The notes: generated from the sequence alone by a model not told the origin. A DNA stretch of 64,000 nucleotides from Embleya sp045207785 (GCF_045207785.1 NZ_CP108776.1:6014001-6078000); one strand, 5' to 3'; numbered from the stretch's first letter, positions 51,680-60,369 are shown. Program-made: numbers and translations.

Positions 51680-53299
51680 ATGAGTGCACCGGCCATTGTG
51701 GTGAAGCACAGCACGGCGACCGGCGGCTCCGTGCCGCGGGCGGACGAGGTGCTCACCACCGAGGCACTGCGCTTCGTGGCCAGTCTGCAGCGGAGGTTCG
51801 GCGGTCGTCGCAACGCCCTGCTGAACCGTCGCCAGGCTCGCCGTGCGGAGATCGCCCGCACGGGCAGGCTCGACTTCCTTCCCGAGACCGCGGACGTGCG
51901 GGCCGGCGACTGGCGGGTCGCCGAGGCGCCGCCCGCGCTGCGGGACCGGCGGGTCGAGATCACCGGCCCGGCGGATCGCAAGATGACGATCAACGCGCTC
52001 AACTCGGGCGCGAAGGTCTGGCTGGCGGACTTCGAGGACGCTTCGGCGCCCACGTGGCAAAACGTCGTCGCGCACCAGCTCAACCTGATCGACGCGTACG
52101 ACCGACGGATCGACTTCGCCACCGCCGAGGGCAAGACGTACAAGCTGCGCCCGGACGAGGAACTGGCCACCGTCGTGATGCGCCCGCGCGGGTGGCACCT
52201 GGACGAGCGGCACATCCTGGTCGACGGGGTGCCGGCGGCCGGTGCGCTGGTGGACTTCGGGCTGTACTTCTTCCACAACGCGGCACGGCTGCTCGATCGT
52301 GGTCTCGGCCCGTACTTCTATCTGCCGAAGATCGAGAGCCACCTCGAGGCGCAGCTGTGGAACGACGTGTTCCGGCACGCGCAGGACCTGCTCGACATCC
52401 CGCGCGGGACGATCCGGGCGACGGTCCTGATCGAGACGGTCACGGCCGCGTTCGAGATGGACGAGATCCTGTACGAGCTGCGCGAGCACGCGTCCGGCCT
52501 GAACGCGGGCCGCTGGGACTACCTGTTCAGCATCGTCAAGAACTTCCGCGACGCGGGCGACGCGTTCGTGCTGCCGGACCGGAACGCGGTCACGATGACC
52601 GCGCCGTTCATGCGGGCGTACACCGAACTCCTGGTACGCACGTGTCACCGGCGCGGCGCGCACGCCATAGGCGGGATGGCCGCGGTCATCCCGTCCCGAC
52701 GCGACGCGGCGGCCAACGCGGCGGCGCTCGCGAAGGTCCGCGACGACAAGGACCGCGAGGCGGGCGACGGCTTCGACGGTTCGTGGGTGGCCCACCCGGA
52801 CCTGGTCCCGGTCTGCCGCGAGGCGTTCGACGCGGTGCTAGGCGATCGGCCCAACCAGCTCGATCGCACGCGTGAGGACGTCGAGGTGACGGCGGATCAG
52901 CTCCTGGACGTCGCGTCCGCGGGCGGCTCGCCGACCGGCGCGGGTCTGCACGGCGCGGTCGGCGTCGGGCTGCGCTACATCGAGGCGTGGCTGCGCGGCT
53001 ACGGCGCGGTCGGCGTGTTCGGCCTGATGGAGGACGTCGCGACGGCCGAGATCTCACGCTCCCAAGTGTGGCAGTGGATCAACAACGGCGTCGTGCTCGC
53101 GGATACCGGCGAGAAGGTGACCGCGGACCTGGTCCGCCGCCTGGTCGTCGAGGAACTGGGGGCACTGCGCGAGGAGTTGGGCGACAACGGCTTCGAGTCC
53201 GGCCGTTGGACGGACGCGCGCGACCTGTTCCTGAAGGTCGCCCTCGCCGACGAGTTCGTCGACTTCCTCACCCTGCCGGGATACGAACTCCTCGACTGA
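51680..53299 (+). CDS. aceB: Malate synthase A
   Basis: 539 residues. It condenses glyoxylate with acetyl-CoA to malate. Features: WLADFEDASAPTWQN, VVMRPRGWHLDERH (catalytic Arg), YLPKIESHLEAQLWNDVF and TVLIETVTAAFEMDEILYEL, and a C-terminal helical part with the Asp in GLMEDVATAEISRSQVWQW. Length fits the shorter A isoform. Its setting beside urate/allantoin and glyoxylate carboligase genes, not isocitrate lyase, points to use of glyoxylate from purines. ATG 51680 has AAGGAGGG. Confidence 0.95.
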   Translation: MSAPAIVVKHSTATGGSVPRADEVLTTEALRFVASLQRRFGGRRNALLNRRQARRAEIARTGRLDFLPETADVRAGDWRVAEAPPALRDRRVEITGPADRKMTINALNSGAKVWLADFEDASAPTWQNVVAHQLNLIDAYDRRIDFATAEGKTYKLRPDEELATVVMRPRGWHLDERHILVDGVPAAGALVDFGLYFFHNAARLLDRGLGPYFYLPKIESHLEAQLWNDVFRHAQDLLDIPRGTIRATVLIETVTAAFEMDEILYELREHASGLNAGRWDYLFSIVKNFRDAGDAFVLPDRNAVTMTAPFMRAYTELLVRTCHRRGAHAIGGMAAVIPSRRDAAANAAALAKVRDDKDREAGDGFDGSWVAHPDLVPVCREAFDAVLGDRPNQLDRTREDVEVTADQLLDVASAGGSPTGAGLHGAVGVGLRYIEAWLRGYGAVGVFGLMEDVATAEISRSQVWQWINNGVVLADTGEKVTADLVRRLVVEELGALREELGDNGFESGRWTDARDLFLKVALADEFVDFLTLPGYELLD

Positions 53300-53328
53300 G
53301 TCGAGCCGTTCGCACATCCCCCACATAC

Positions 53329-53395
53329 GCGGAACGGCCGGGCCCACCCCGGCGGTCGTGGGGCGCGTCCAATCGGGCGGGCCCGGTCGTTCCGC
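53329..53395 (+). terminator. Hairpin terminator after malate synthase
   Basis: 17-bp arms (53329-53345, 53379-53395) with one G-U pair and a 33-nt loop that can form an inner hairpin, about 30 bp past the stop codon. Confidence 0.6.
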
Positions 53396-53469
53396 ACATT
53401 CTCGCAGCGCGCGGAAAGCCTCGCGGTACACCTCGCGGTACGTCGCAAGCCTCGAACAGGAGACACCAC

Positions 53470-53859
53470 ATGGCACGCATGTTCCTCAACGGCCAGGCGA
53501 TGGAGGGTGGCCCGTTCCACCACCACCTGAAGGGCGCGCCGCTGGTCGCTCGGACCCGCACGGCCCCGGGGCACCGCTTCTTCTCGATCGGCGACCGCTG
53601 CCCGGGCCTGCTGCCCGATCCGTCGAGCGAGATACGGATCGAGGGCGAGGTGTACGAGGTCCCCGACGAGGTGCTGCGCGACAACCTGCTGCCGACCGAG
53701 CCGCCGGAGCTGGAGTTCGGCATCATCAAGCTGGAGGACGGCTCGGCCTGCTTCTCGATGATCCTGCGCCGCGGCGAGCTGGAGTCGGGCCGGCACAAGG
53801 AGATCACCGAGTTCGGCGGTTGGCGCGCCTACCTCAAGACGCTGGGCCGCGAGGCGTAG
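53470..53859 (+). CDS. Allophanate hydrolase-related protein (C-terminal domain family)
   Basis: 129 residues resembling the C-terminal domain of allophanate hydrolase (AtzF type), a gamma-glutamylcyclotransferase-like fold: FLNGQAMEGGPFHHHLKGA, EVYEVPDEVLRDNLLP and DGSACFSMILRRGEL. In whole enzymes this domain acts on the N-carboxylated product; alone its role is unclear. It lies after malate synthase in the purine locus, so a place in urea or allophanate breakdown is plausible. ATG 53470 with AGGA. Confidence 0.75.
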   Translation: MARMFLNGQAMEGGPFHHHLKGAPLVARTRTAPGHRFFSIGDRCPGLLPDPSSEIRIEGEVYEVPDEVLRDNLLPTEPPELEFGIIKLEDGSACFSMILRRGELESGRHKEITEFGGWRAYLKTLGREA

Positions 53860-53877
53860 CCGCCCCCGATGTGCCGC

Positions 53878-53908
53878 GGGCGGGTCCGACGAGGTGTCGG
53901 GCCCGCCC
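53878..53908 (+). terminator. Hairpin terminator
   Basis: 13-bp arms GGGCGGGTCCGAC / GTCGGGCCCGCCC with one G-T pair and a 5-nt loop, between the allophanate-related and SseB genes. Confidence 0.6.
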
Positions 53909-53955
53909 TTCGGGTTCCCGGGCAGCGGGTCCGAATCCGGGACAATCGCGGCCCC

Positions 53956-53961
53956 TATGAT
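53956..53961 (+). promoter_or_regulatory. Candidate leaderless -10 element (TATGAT)
   Basis: TATGAT ends 6 bp before ATG 53968 with no ribosome site, the classical actinobacterial leaderless layout. Confidence 0.5.
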
Positions 53962-53967
53962 CACGTC

Positions 53968-54342
53968 ATGACTGCCGCGAACCCGACCCTGGCCGCCCTG
54001 CTCGACGGCCCCGACGCCGAGCCCGCCGACCTTCTCGCCGCGATCGTCGAGTCCGGTGTGGTCATCCCGATCGACGACACCGAGTCGGTGGTCTTCATCC
54101 GCGGCCAGGACGGCCTGCCGTGGCTGCCCGCCTTCGTCGACGAGGCCACGTGCGCCCGCGACGTCCCGCACGCGCAGCCGTACCTGTGCGACGCGCCGCG
54201 CCTGCTCGACATCGCGGCGCGGACCGGCGTCCGGACCCTGACGGTGGCCTCGGCCACGCAGTGCGCGACGGTACCGATGGCCCTGATCGCCAAGGCGTCA
54301 TCGACCCTCGACCGACCGCTCCCGCCGGACGGCACGGACTAG
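53968..54342 (+). CDS. SseB-type domain protein
   Basis: 124 residues with an SseB N-terminal-like domain: IPIDDTESVVFIRGQDGLPWLPAFVDE and a C-terminal ARTGVRTLTVASATQCATVPMALI. The SseB fold is found in many actinobacterial proteins of unknown function and may bind other proteins. Probably leaderless. The following LysR fragment starts within 20 bp of its stop codon. Confidence 0.65.
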   Translation: MTAANPTLAALLDGPDAEPADLLAAIVESGVVIPIDDTESVVFIRGQDGLPWLPAFVDEATCARDVPHAQPYLCDAPRLLDIAARTGVRTLTVASATQCATVPMALIAKASSTLDRPLPPDGTD

Positions 54343-54360
54343 GGCGTGTCCGACCGGGTG

Positions 54361-55028
54361 CCACGCGTCGCGTTCGCTGCCGTGTCGGATCTGCGTTCGG
54401 CGTCCGGCATCCGGTTTGCAGGATTTCCGGCCTGGTGGCGCCCGCGCTGGCCCGGCTGCGCCGCGAACACCCGGGCGTACAGGTCGATCTCAAGCTGGTC
54501 GACCCCGAGGACCCGCTGCCGGAGGTGAAGCAGGGCCGCGCCGATCTGGCCATCGTGGTCCGGCCGCGCGACCCGATCCGCGAGGGCGTCCGGCTCGTGC
54601 ACCTGCTGGACGATCCGTACCGTGCGGTGCTGCCCAAGGGCCACCGGCTCGCCGCGAAGCGGGTGCTCGACCTGACCGACCTCGCCGACGAACCGTGGGT
54701 GGGCAGCCACGGACCACCGGGCCCGTGCCTGGACGCCGTCCTCGACGCGTGTGCCGCCGCCGGCTTCACCCCGAACTTCGTGGTGGAGACCGAGGACTAC
54801 GCCACGGCACAGGGCTTCGTCGCCGCCGGCCTCGGCATCGGCCTGATCCCGAGCCTGGGCCTGGGACTCGGCCTGGGCCAGGGAACCCCACACCCCGCCG
54901 TCGCCGTCCGCAAGGTCCGCAACCCGGAACCCTCCCGCGCCATCTTCGCCGCCCTCCGGGAACCCTCCCTCACCCAACCCGCCCTACGCAGCCTCCTCGA
55001 CGCGCTACGCGACGCGGCGACTCGCTGA
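54361..55028 (+). pseudogene. LysR-family gene remnant (substrate-binding domain only, frameshifted)
   Basis: The homology starts at the linker (AAVSDLRSASGIRFAGFP), shifts frame near 54425, and continues as GLVAPALARLRREHPGVQV through a complete substrate-binding domain with VKQGRADLAIVV and VAAGLGIGLIPSL, ending at 55028. The helix-turn-helix is missing: the 5' neighbour is the intact SseB gene, only 19 bp before. One frameshift plus a missing head make it a remnant. It could still give a short protein from an internal GTG, but it could not bind DNA. Confidence 0.65.
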
Positions 55029-55063
55029 CGCGGCGGGGCGATCCACGGCGGACCGGCGCGGAG

Positions 55064-55115
55064 CGCGCCGTCACGCGATCGGATTCCCAAGCGGACCCGG
55101 TCACGTGACGGCGCG
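55064..55115. terminator. Inverted repeat between convergent genes
   Basis: 12-bp arms CGCGCCGTCACG (55064-55075) and CGTGACGGCGCG (55104-55115) with a 28-nt loop, between the LysR remnant and the 8-oxoguanine deaminase gene. Confidence 0.5.
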
Positions 55116-55136
55116 TCGGACAGTGTTCGGGCAGGG

Positions 55137-56531
55137 CTACTTGTTGCGCAGGCGGGATGCCGCTCGGCTTACGTTGCGGGCGATTCGGTCTTCGTCGACT
55201 CGGGACAGGTGGCCCTGTTCGACGACCTCGCGGCCGTCGACGAGGAGCAGGGTCAGCGGGGCCGCCGCGCCGAGGACCAGGGCTGCGACCGGGTCGGCGA
55301 TGCCCGCGTGCAGGACGCCGTCCACCCGCCACATCGCCAGGTCGGCGAGCTTGCCCGGTTCGAGCGAGCCGATCTCGCGCTCGCGGCCCAGCACCTTCGC
55401 GCCGCCCATCGTGCCCAGGCGCAGCGACTGGCGGGCCGTCATCGCCGCCGGGCCGCCGCGCAGGCGGGCGATCAGCAGCGCGTTGCGCAGTTCCGTACCC
55501 AGCTCGCCCGACTCGTTCGAGGCGGTGCCGTCGACGCCCAAGCCCACCGGGACGCCCGCGGCCACCATGTCCGGCACACGCGCGATGCCCGCCGCGAGCC
55601 GCGCGTTGGAGGACGGGCAGTGCGCGACACCCGTACCCGTGGCCGCGAACTTCGCGATGTCCGAGTCGCTCATGTGCACGCAGTGCGCCATCCAGACGTC
55701 GTCGCCCAGCCAGCCCAGGCTCTCCATGTAGTCGGTGGGCCCCATGCCGAACTTCTCGTGGCAGAAGGCTTCCTCCTCCACCGTCTCCGAGCCGTGGGTG
55801 TGCAGCCGGACACCCTTCGCGCGCGCCAACTCGGCCGCACCGCGCAGCAGTTCGGGCGACACCGAGAACGGCGAGCAGGGCGCCGCGGTGACCCGCACCA
55901 TGGAGTCGAAGGACGCGTCGTGCCAGCGGTCGATCGCCTCGGCGGTCGCGGCCAGCGCCGCGTCGGTGTCCTCGACGCACGCGTCCGGCGGCAGTCCGCC
56001 CTGCGACCGGCCCAGGTCCATCGAGCCGCGGGTCGGCTGGAAGCGCATCCCCAACTCGGCCAGCGCGCGGATCTCCGCGCCCAGGATGTCGCCGCCGTCC
56101 TTGGGGAACACGTACGCGTGGTCGGTCGAGGTGGTACAGCCCGAGCGCAGCAGCGCCGCCGCCGAACCCTGGGCCGCGGCGTAACACATCTCGTCGTCGA
56201 TCCTGGCCCAGGTGGGGTACAGCGTCACGAGCCAGTCGAAGAGGTTGCACTCCTGCGCGAGGCCGCGCGTGATCCACTGGTAGAAGTGGTGGTGCGTGTT
56301 GACCAGACCCGGTGTGACCAGGTGGCCCGTCCCGTCGATCCGACGGGCGACGTGCTCGAGCCCGGCCGGGGCCGCCCCGGCGCCGACCGATTCGATGCGG
56401 TTGCCCGCGACGACTACGTGGCCGAAGTCGTACTCGGTGTCCCGCGCGTCGACGGTCGCGATCGCGCAGTTCTCGATGACGATGCGCCCGGAATCGGCTG
56501 AGGTATCAACTGCTGAGCTATCAACTGACAT
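55137..56531 (-). CDS. 8-oxoguanine deaminase
   Basis: 464 residues, amidohydrolase. Zinc ligands: THHHFYQW (about 80), HTHGSETVEEE (about 245) and the later His and Asp in WMAHCVHMSD and VGLGVDGTASNESGEL. The pattern matches the cytosine deaminase-like 8-oxoguanine deaminases (also annotated as AtzB-like), which convert 8-oxoguanine to urate and ammonia. It lies downstream of urate oxidase on the same strand, after a 135-bp gap, so urate is drawn from 8-oxoguanine as well as xanthine. Confidence 0.88.
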   Translation of the reverse strand: MSVDSSAVDTSADSGRIVIENCAIATVDARDTEYDFGHVVVAGNRIESVGAGAAPAGLEHVARRIDGTGHLVTPGLVNTHHHFYQWITRGLAQECNLFDWLVTLYPTWARIDDEMCYAAAQGSAAALLRSGCTTSTDHAYVFPKDGGDILGAEIRALAELGMRFQPTRGSMDLGRSQGGLPPDACVEDTDAALAATAEAIDRWHDASFDSMVRVTAAPCSPFSVSPELLRGAAELARAKGVRLHTHGSETVEEEAFCHEKFGMGPTDYMESLGWLGDDVWMAHCVHMSDSDIAKFAATGTGVAHCPSSNARLAAGIARVPDMVAAGVPVGLGVDGTASNESGELGTELRNALLIARLRGGPAAMTARQSLRLGTMGGAKVLGREREIGSLEPGKLADLAMWRVDGVLHAGIADPVAALVLGAAAPLTLLLVDGREVVEQGHLSRVDEDRIARNVSRAASRLRNK

Positions 56532-56666
56532 GGCAGTCCCTTTGCGGCAGCGGTCCAACGTACGAACGTACCGCCGTCTGGTCCTGCGCGAGGGCCCCGG
56601 AGGCGGGACGGCGGATCGAGAATCCTCCGGGGGTGTGCGCCGTTCGTCAGCACATGACGAAAGGCG

Positions 56667-57581
56667 TCAGTCCACGGGAATCAGTGGAGTGACACCCTCA
56701 CGGTGCACCGTGCCCTCGATCAAACCGTACGGCCGATCGGCGGCGTAGTACACCTCCTTGTCATTCTTGATGCCGATCTGCTCCATGTCGACCAGGAAGT
56801 TGTGCTTGTTCGGCAGCGACAGCCGAACCTCGTCCACCTCGTGGCGATTCGTCAGTACCCGGTTCGCCATCGCGTACAGGGTCTGCTGGAGCGAGTAGGA
56901 GTAGGTCTCGGAGAACGCCTCCAACAGGTGCCGGCGCACCTGGGCGTACGAGCGCTCCCAATTCGGCTCGGCGCCCTCGTCGCTCGCGTCGAAGCCGAAC
57001 CGCCAGCGGGCGGTGACCTGGGTGGCGAGGATCCGGTCGTACGCCTCCGGGAGTGTGGTGTACCGGTCCTTGATGTAGCCCCAGAACTCGGACGACGTCG
57101 TGTTCATCACGACCAGGTCCTTGAGTCCGGAGATCACCTGCACGCGGCCGTGCTCCCAGACGATCTCGCTGGTCCGGGTCTCGCCACCGTCCCGGACGAA
57201 CGAGTGCTGGATCTCGTCCGCGCCGACGAACCGGTTGCGCGATTCGGCGGCGGTGATCCGGTTCCAGGGGTATTCCTCGATTCGGATCCGGGCCCGGGTG
57301 ATCGAGGGCTGCGACTCGACGAAGTGCCGGGCCAGGCGCACCCCGTAGGCCTCGGCCGAGTCGATGCCGTGCTCCTGCGCGAAGGCGAACACGGTGTTCT
57401 TCATCGTGTCCGTCGGCAGGACGTTCTCGTTGCCGCCGGTGATGTGGGTGTCGGAGAGGTCCCCCGACAGTGCGACGCTGACGTTGAGGTCCTTGACCTC
57501 GTGCCGTTCGGTGTCGCGGCGGACCCGGACGACGCGGGTCTCCGCCTTTCCGTACTGGTTCTGGCCGAGCACCATCGGCAT
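56667..57581 (-). CDS. Urate oxidase (uricase)
   Basis: 304 residues, cofactor-free oxidase that turns urate and O2 into 5-hydroxyisourate and H2O2. Family signatures: VLGQNQYGKAETRVVRV, TDTMKNTVFAFAQEHGIDS (Thr-Lys of the active site), LKDLVVMNTTSSEFWGYI and LPNKHNFLVDMEQIGIKN. The C-terminus HREGVTPLIPVD is normal for the cytosolic type (no peroxisomal tail). ATG 57581 lies 5 bp downstream of the uraH stop codon, so the two are co-transcribed. Confidence 0.95.
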   Translation of the reverse strand: MPMVLGQNQYGKAETRVVRVRRDTERHEVKDLNVSVALSGDLSDTHITGGNENVLPTDTMKNTVFAFAQEHGIDSAEAYGVRLARHFVESQPSITRARIRIEEYPWNRITAAESRNRFVGADEIQHSFVRDGGETRTSEIVWEHGRVQVISGLKDLVVMNTTSSEFWGYIKDRYTTLPEAYDRILATQVTARWRFGFDASDEGAEPNWERSYAQVRRHLLEAFSETYSYSLQQTLYAMANRVLTNRHEVDEVRLSLPNKHNFLVDMEQIGIKNDKEVYYAADRPYGLIEGTVHREGVTPLIPVD

Positions 57582-57586
57582 GCCTG

Positions 57587-57928
57587 TCAGCTCCCTCGAT
57601 AAACGGAGTATCCGTACGGGTTGAGCAAGAGCGGTACGTGGTAATGCGTGCCGGGGTCCGCGGTGAAGACCACCTGGACCTCCGGGAAGAACGGCGTCTC
57701 GCCGCGGGCGCGGCGGTACGCGGCGATGTCGAAGACGAGGCGTACGTCGACCGGGCCGGCGTCCGGCCCGTCGCCGAGCGGCGGCAGGTCGGGGCAGCGG
57801 CCGTCGGCGTTCGTCGCGGACGCGCCGAGGACGGTCCACGTCCCGTCGGCCTCGCGCCGGGACAACTCGACCGGGACATCCGTCGCCGGCCGGCCCTCGC
57901 TCGTGTCGAGGATGTGGGTGGAGATCAC
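57587..57928 (-). CDS. uraH: 5-hydroxyisourate hydrolase
   Basis: 113 residues, transthyretin-related: N-terminal THILDTSEGRPATDVPVEL, VRLVFDIAAYRRARGE, HYHVPLLLNPYGYSVYRGS with the diagnostic YRGS C-terminus. It opens 5-hydroxyisourate to OHCU. GTG 57928 overlaps the OHCU decarboxylase stop codon (GTGA). Confidence 0.95.
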   Translation of the reverse strand: MISTHILDTSEGRPATDVPVELSRREADGTWTVLGASATNADGRCPDLPPLGDGPDAGPVDVRLVFDIAAYRRARGETPFFPEVQVVFTADPGTHYHVPLLLNPYGYSVYRGS

Positions 57929-58422
57929 GCGGAGATCAGCCCTTCGAGGCGCAGGCGGTTGATCTTCCGCAACTCCTCACGGGTGACCTCCCACTCGGTC
58001 GCCGGGTCGTTGTCGAGTCGGTCGTGCAGTTCGGCGAGCATCTCCACCGCGCTGCGACCGCTCGCGCAGATCAGGAAGACCCGTCCGAACCGGTTCTCGT
58101 ACGCGATGTTCCCGGCCCGCAGGTCGGCCAACACGACGTCACCCGCGTGGTGGACCCCCGACTGTTCGCGCGCCGACTGCGGGTCGTCGTGACGCGGGCG
58201 GCCGATCACGGCGTGGCCGTCGATGGCCTCCTGGAGATCGTCGGCGGTCAGGGCCGCGATCGCCTCGTCGGAGTTCGTGTAGAGCTTGTCCGGGTCGCCG
58301 TAGGGACGGGCGGCGACCACCGCGCCGATCCAGGCGCGACTCGCGCAGACCTCACCGAGCAGTCGGATCGCCTCGTCGGCGGACGCATCGTTGAGCCTGT
58401 CGAGTCCTGGCGCTGATGACAT
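57925..58422 (-). CDS. 2-oxo-4-hydroxy-4-carboxy-5-ureidoimidazoline (OHCU) decarboxylase
   Basis: 165 residues. Key segments CASRAWIGAVVAARPYGD, the catalytic His in EAIDGHAVIGRPRH and a C-terminal VTREELRKINRLRLEGLI. It makes S-allantoin from OHCU. First gene of the urate operon (decarboxylase, uraH, urate oxidase, then deaminase). Operator 2 (58534-58548) is 112 bp upstream. ATG 58422 has GAGGAGG. Confidence 0.92.
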   Translation of the reverse strand: MSSAPGLDRLNDASADEAIRLLGEVCASRAWIGAVVAARPYGDPDKLYTNSDEAIAALTADDLQEAIDGHAVIGRPRHDDPQSAREQSGVHHAGDVVLADLRAGNIAYENRFGRVFLICASGRSAVEMLAELHDRLDNDPATEWEVTREELRKINRLRLEGLISA

Positions 58423-58533
58423 GTCAGGACCTCCTCGCTCGGAGGGCGCACCCATCCAGAGGTAAACGCCGCACCCGAGCGGGTACCCCGATGCGGCGAT
58501 GCCCGGAACGCTAAGCGCTCCGAATCGCCGGCG

Positions 58534-58548
58534 TCAACAGTTTGTTGA
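58534..58548. promoter_or_regulatory. IclR/AllR operator 2 (urate operon)
   Basis: TCAACA-GTT-TGTTGA, the same 15-bp core as operator 1 apart from the centre. It lies between the HTH gene end and the OHCU decarboxylase start. Confidence 0.7.
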
Positions 58549-58655
58549 AGTCGATCAACGCAACGAACGACAGCCGACCTTCCGGAAACGCACCAAGGCG
58601 ACGGATGGCCCACCGGTTCCGCGTGACGCCCTGTGCCGACGTCCGCGCATCCGGG

Positions 58656-59018
58656 TCAGGGGCGGGATTCGCGGTTGAGGTAGTTGTAGACGGTGAAGCG
58701 GCTTACGCCCAGGGCGGCGGCGACGGTTTCGACGCCGTGGCGGATGGTGAAGGCGCCGCGTTGCTCCAGGGTGCGGACGACGCGTTGTTTGTCTTCGCGG
58801 TCCAGGTCGGCCAGCGGGCCGTAGGTGCGTTCGGCGTCGCCCAGGAGGCGGTCCAGGGCGGTGCCCAGGCCGGGGAGGCGGACGGCGACGACCGGTTCGC
58901 CCTCCCACTCCAGGGTGACGTCGTCGGGCTCGGTCCGGTCGACGGGGACGAACGTCGCGCCCATCGCGGCCACGAGTGGTTTGATCGCCGCGGCCAGGGG
59001 GTGTTCGGCGGGGCTCAT
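58656..59018 (-). CDS. Small HTH regulator with DauR/YheO-type C-terminus
   Basis: 120 residues. The N-terminal half may bind a ligand (LAAAIKPLVAAMGATFVPVD, VAVRLPGLGTALDRLLGD). The C-terminal helix-turn-helix GVETVAAALGVSRFTVYNYLN matches the HTH_22 region of DauR/YheO proteins. It could be a second local regulator of the purine or glyoxylate genes. Its ATG overlaps the stop of the upstream thiamine-binding-like gene (ATGA), so they form a two-gene unit, divergent from hyi. Confidence 0.72.
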   Translation of the reverse strand: MSPAEHPLAAAIKPLVAAMGATFVPVDRTEPDDVTLEWEGEPVVAVRLPGLGTALDRLLGDAERTYGPLADLDREDKQRVVRTLEQRGAFTIRHGVETVAAALGVSRFTVYNYLNRESRP

Positions 59019-59314
59019 GTGGCGGTTCCCGGGGTGTCGAGGCCGGTCTCGGCGCCCGCCTCGCGGTCGGCCGGGGGCTCCGGCACGGTCGTGACCTGGA
59101 CCGAGATCCGGGACGCGCCGACGCCGAGCGCGCCGCGGAAGACTCGGTCCAATGCCGTCAGCACGGTCTCCGCCTCGCCCTCCGCGGTCGTGCCGAACGG
59201 GCCGACCTCGACGTCGAGGCCCGCTTCGTCGATGACCCGCCGCGCCTCCAGGGCGTGGGGCGGTACGCCGTCCAGGTCGAACGGCTCTGTCGAGAATTCC
59301 ATCCGCAATCGCAC
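59015..59314 (-). CDS. Thiamine-binding-type small protein (MTH1187/YkoF fold)
   Basis: 99 residues with a ferredoxin-like fold pattern: RMEFSTEPFDLDGVPPHALEA, LDVEVGPFGTTAEGEAE, and ASRISVQVTTVPEP. Such proteins bind thiamine or a related ligand. Gcl in this locus uses thiamine diphosphate, which makes the location interesting but does not prove a link. GTG 59314. A Pro/Gly/Ala tail ends the protein. Confidence 0.65.
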   Translation of the reverse strand: MRLRMEFSTEPFDLDGVPPHALEARRVIDEAGLDVEVGPFGTTAEGEAETVLTALDRVFRGALGVGASRISVQVTTVPEPPADREAGAETGLDTPGTAT

Positions 59315-59438
59315 GCCCGAACCCTAGCGCCCGGCCCCGAGCCCGCGCCCGGTCGCCGACCCCGGTCGCCACGGCTCGCCGGCGCCGGGCCCTAGCCGGC
59401 AGCGCCGACGCCGGTCAGACTGCCGTCATCCTCGGCCC

Positions 59439-59454
59439 TTGACAAACTGTTGAA
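59439..59454. promoter_or_regulatory. IclR/AllR operator 3 (hyi-glxR-gcl operon)
   Basis: TTGACAAACTGTTGAA, 13 of 15 positions equal to the reverse complement of operator 2, 73 bp upstream of hyi. Confidence 0.65.
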
Positions 59455-59526
59455 GCGACGTGGCATGATTCCGGTGAGCAGAATCTTACTTCCGCATTGT
59501 GGAACCGACGTGGAAGAGGTGGTCAC

Positions 59527-60369
59527 GTGAGCGCTGACGCTCTGCGCTTCGACATCAATCTCTCGATCCTCTTCACCGAACTGCCGCTCCTCGAACGACC
59601 GGCCGCCGCCGCCGCGGCCGGCTTCACGGGGATCGAGCTTTGGTGGCCCTTCGAGGGCCCGACGCCCGCCGACTCCGAACTGGACGCGCTCGCCCGAGCG
59701 ATTCGGGACGCCGGTGTCGACCTGGTCGGCCTCAACTTCGACGCCGGCCACATGCCCGGCGGCGACCGCGGCCTGTTGTCCAGGCCGAGCGAGTCGGCGC
59801 GCTTTCGCGCCAACATCGACGTCGCGACGGGCTTCGCCGAGAGCCTGGGCTGCCGCGCGCTGAACGCGCTGTACGGCAACCGGGAGGACGGCGTGGACCC
59901 GCGCGCCCAGGACGAACTCGCGCTGGAGAACCTGGCGGCGGCCGCTGCCGCCGCCGACCGGATCGGCGCGATCGTGCTGATCGAGGCGCTCAACACGCCC
60001 GAGAACCCGCGCTATCCGCTGGTGACCGCGGCCGGTGCCGTGGCCGTCGCGGACAAGGTCAACGCCGAGACCGGCCTCGGCAACGCGACCTTCCTGTGCG
60101 ACCTGTACCACCTCGCCCGCAACGGCGAGGACCTGCCCGCCGTGATCGACACGTACGCCGACAGGTTCGGCCACGTGCAGATCGCCGACACCCCCGGACG
60201 GGGGCAACCCGGTACCGGCGAGCTGGACTTCGAAGACCTGTTCCGCCGACTCGTCGCCGCCGGTTACACCGGGCGCGTCGGTCTCGAGTACAAGCCCGTC
60301 GGCGCGAGCGCGGACAGCTTCGGCTGGCTCCCGCGCGCGCTGCGTGGCACCAAGGGAGGGGCCGGATGA
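59527..60369 (+). CDS. hyi: Hydroxypyruvate isomerase
   Basis: 280 residues, TIM barrel of the xylose isomerase-like family: RFDINLSILFTELPLLERP at the start, IELWWPFEGPTP, VLIEALNTPENPRY (catalytic Glu), ATFLCDLYHLARNGEDL (metal Asp and His) and HVQIADTPGRGQPGTGEL. It interconverts hydroxypyruvate and tartronate semialdehyde. First gene of an operon with glxR and gcl (overlaps of 4 and 1 bp). GTG start at 59527 with a weak AGAGG site. Confidence 0.92.
   Translation: MSADALRFDINLSILFTELPLLERPAAAAAAGFTGIELWWPFEGPTPADSELDALARAIRDAGVDLVGLNFDAGHMPGGDRGLLSRPSESARFRANIDVATGFAESLGCRALNALYGNREDGVDPRAQDELALENLAAAAAAADRIGAIVLIEALNTPENPRYPLVTAAGAVAVADKVNAETGLGNATFLCDLYHLARNGEDLPAVIDTYADRFGHVQIADTPGRGQPGTGELDFEDLFRRLVAAGYTGRVGLEYKPVGASADSFGWLPRALRGTKGGAG

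Noticed and set aside
54347..55123. Inverted TGTCCGAC 8-mers flanking the LysR remnant, as possible ends of a mobile element
   Set aside because: Only 8 bp match, no target duplication and no transposase; likely chance in GC-rich DNA.
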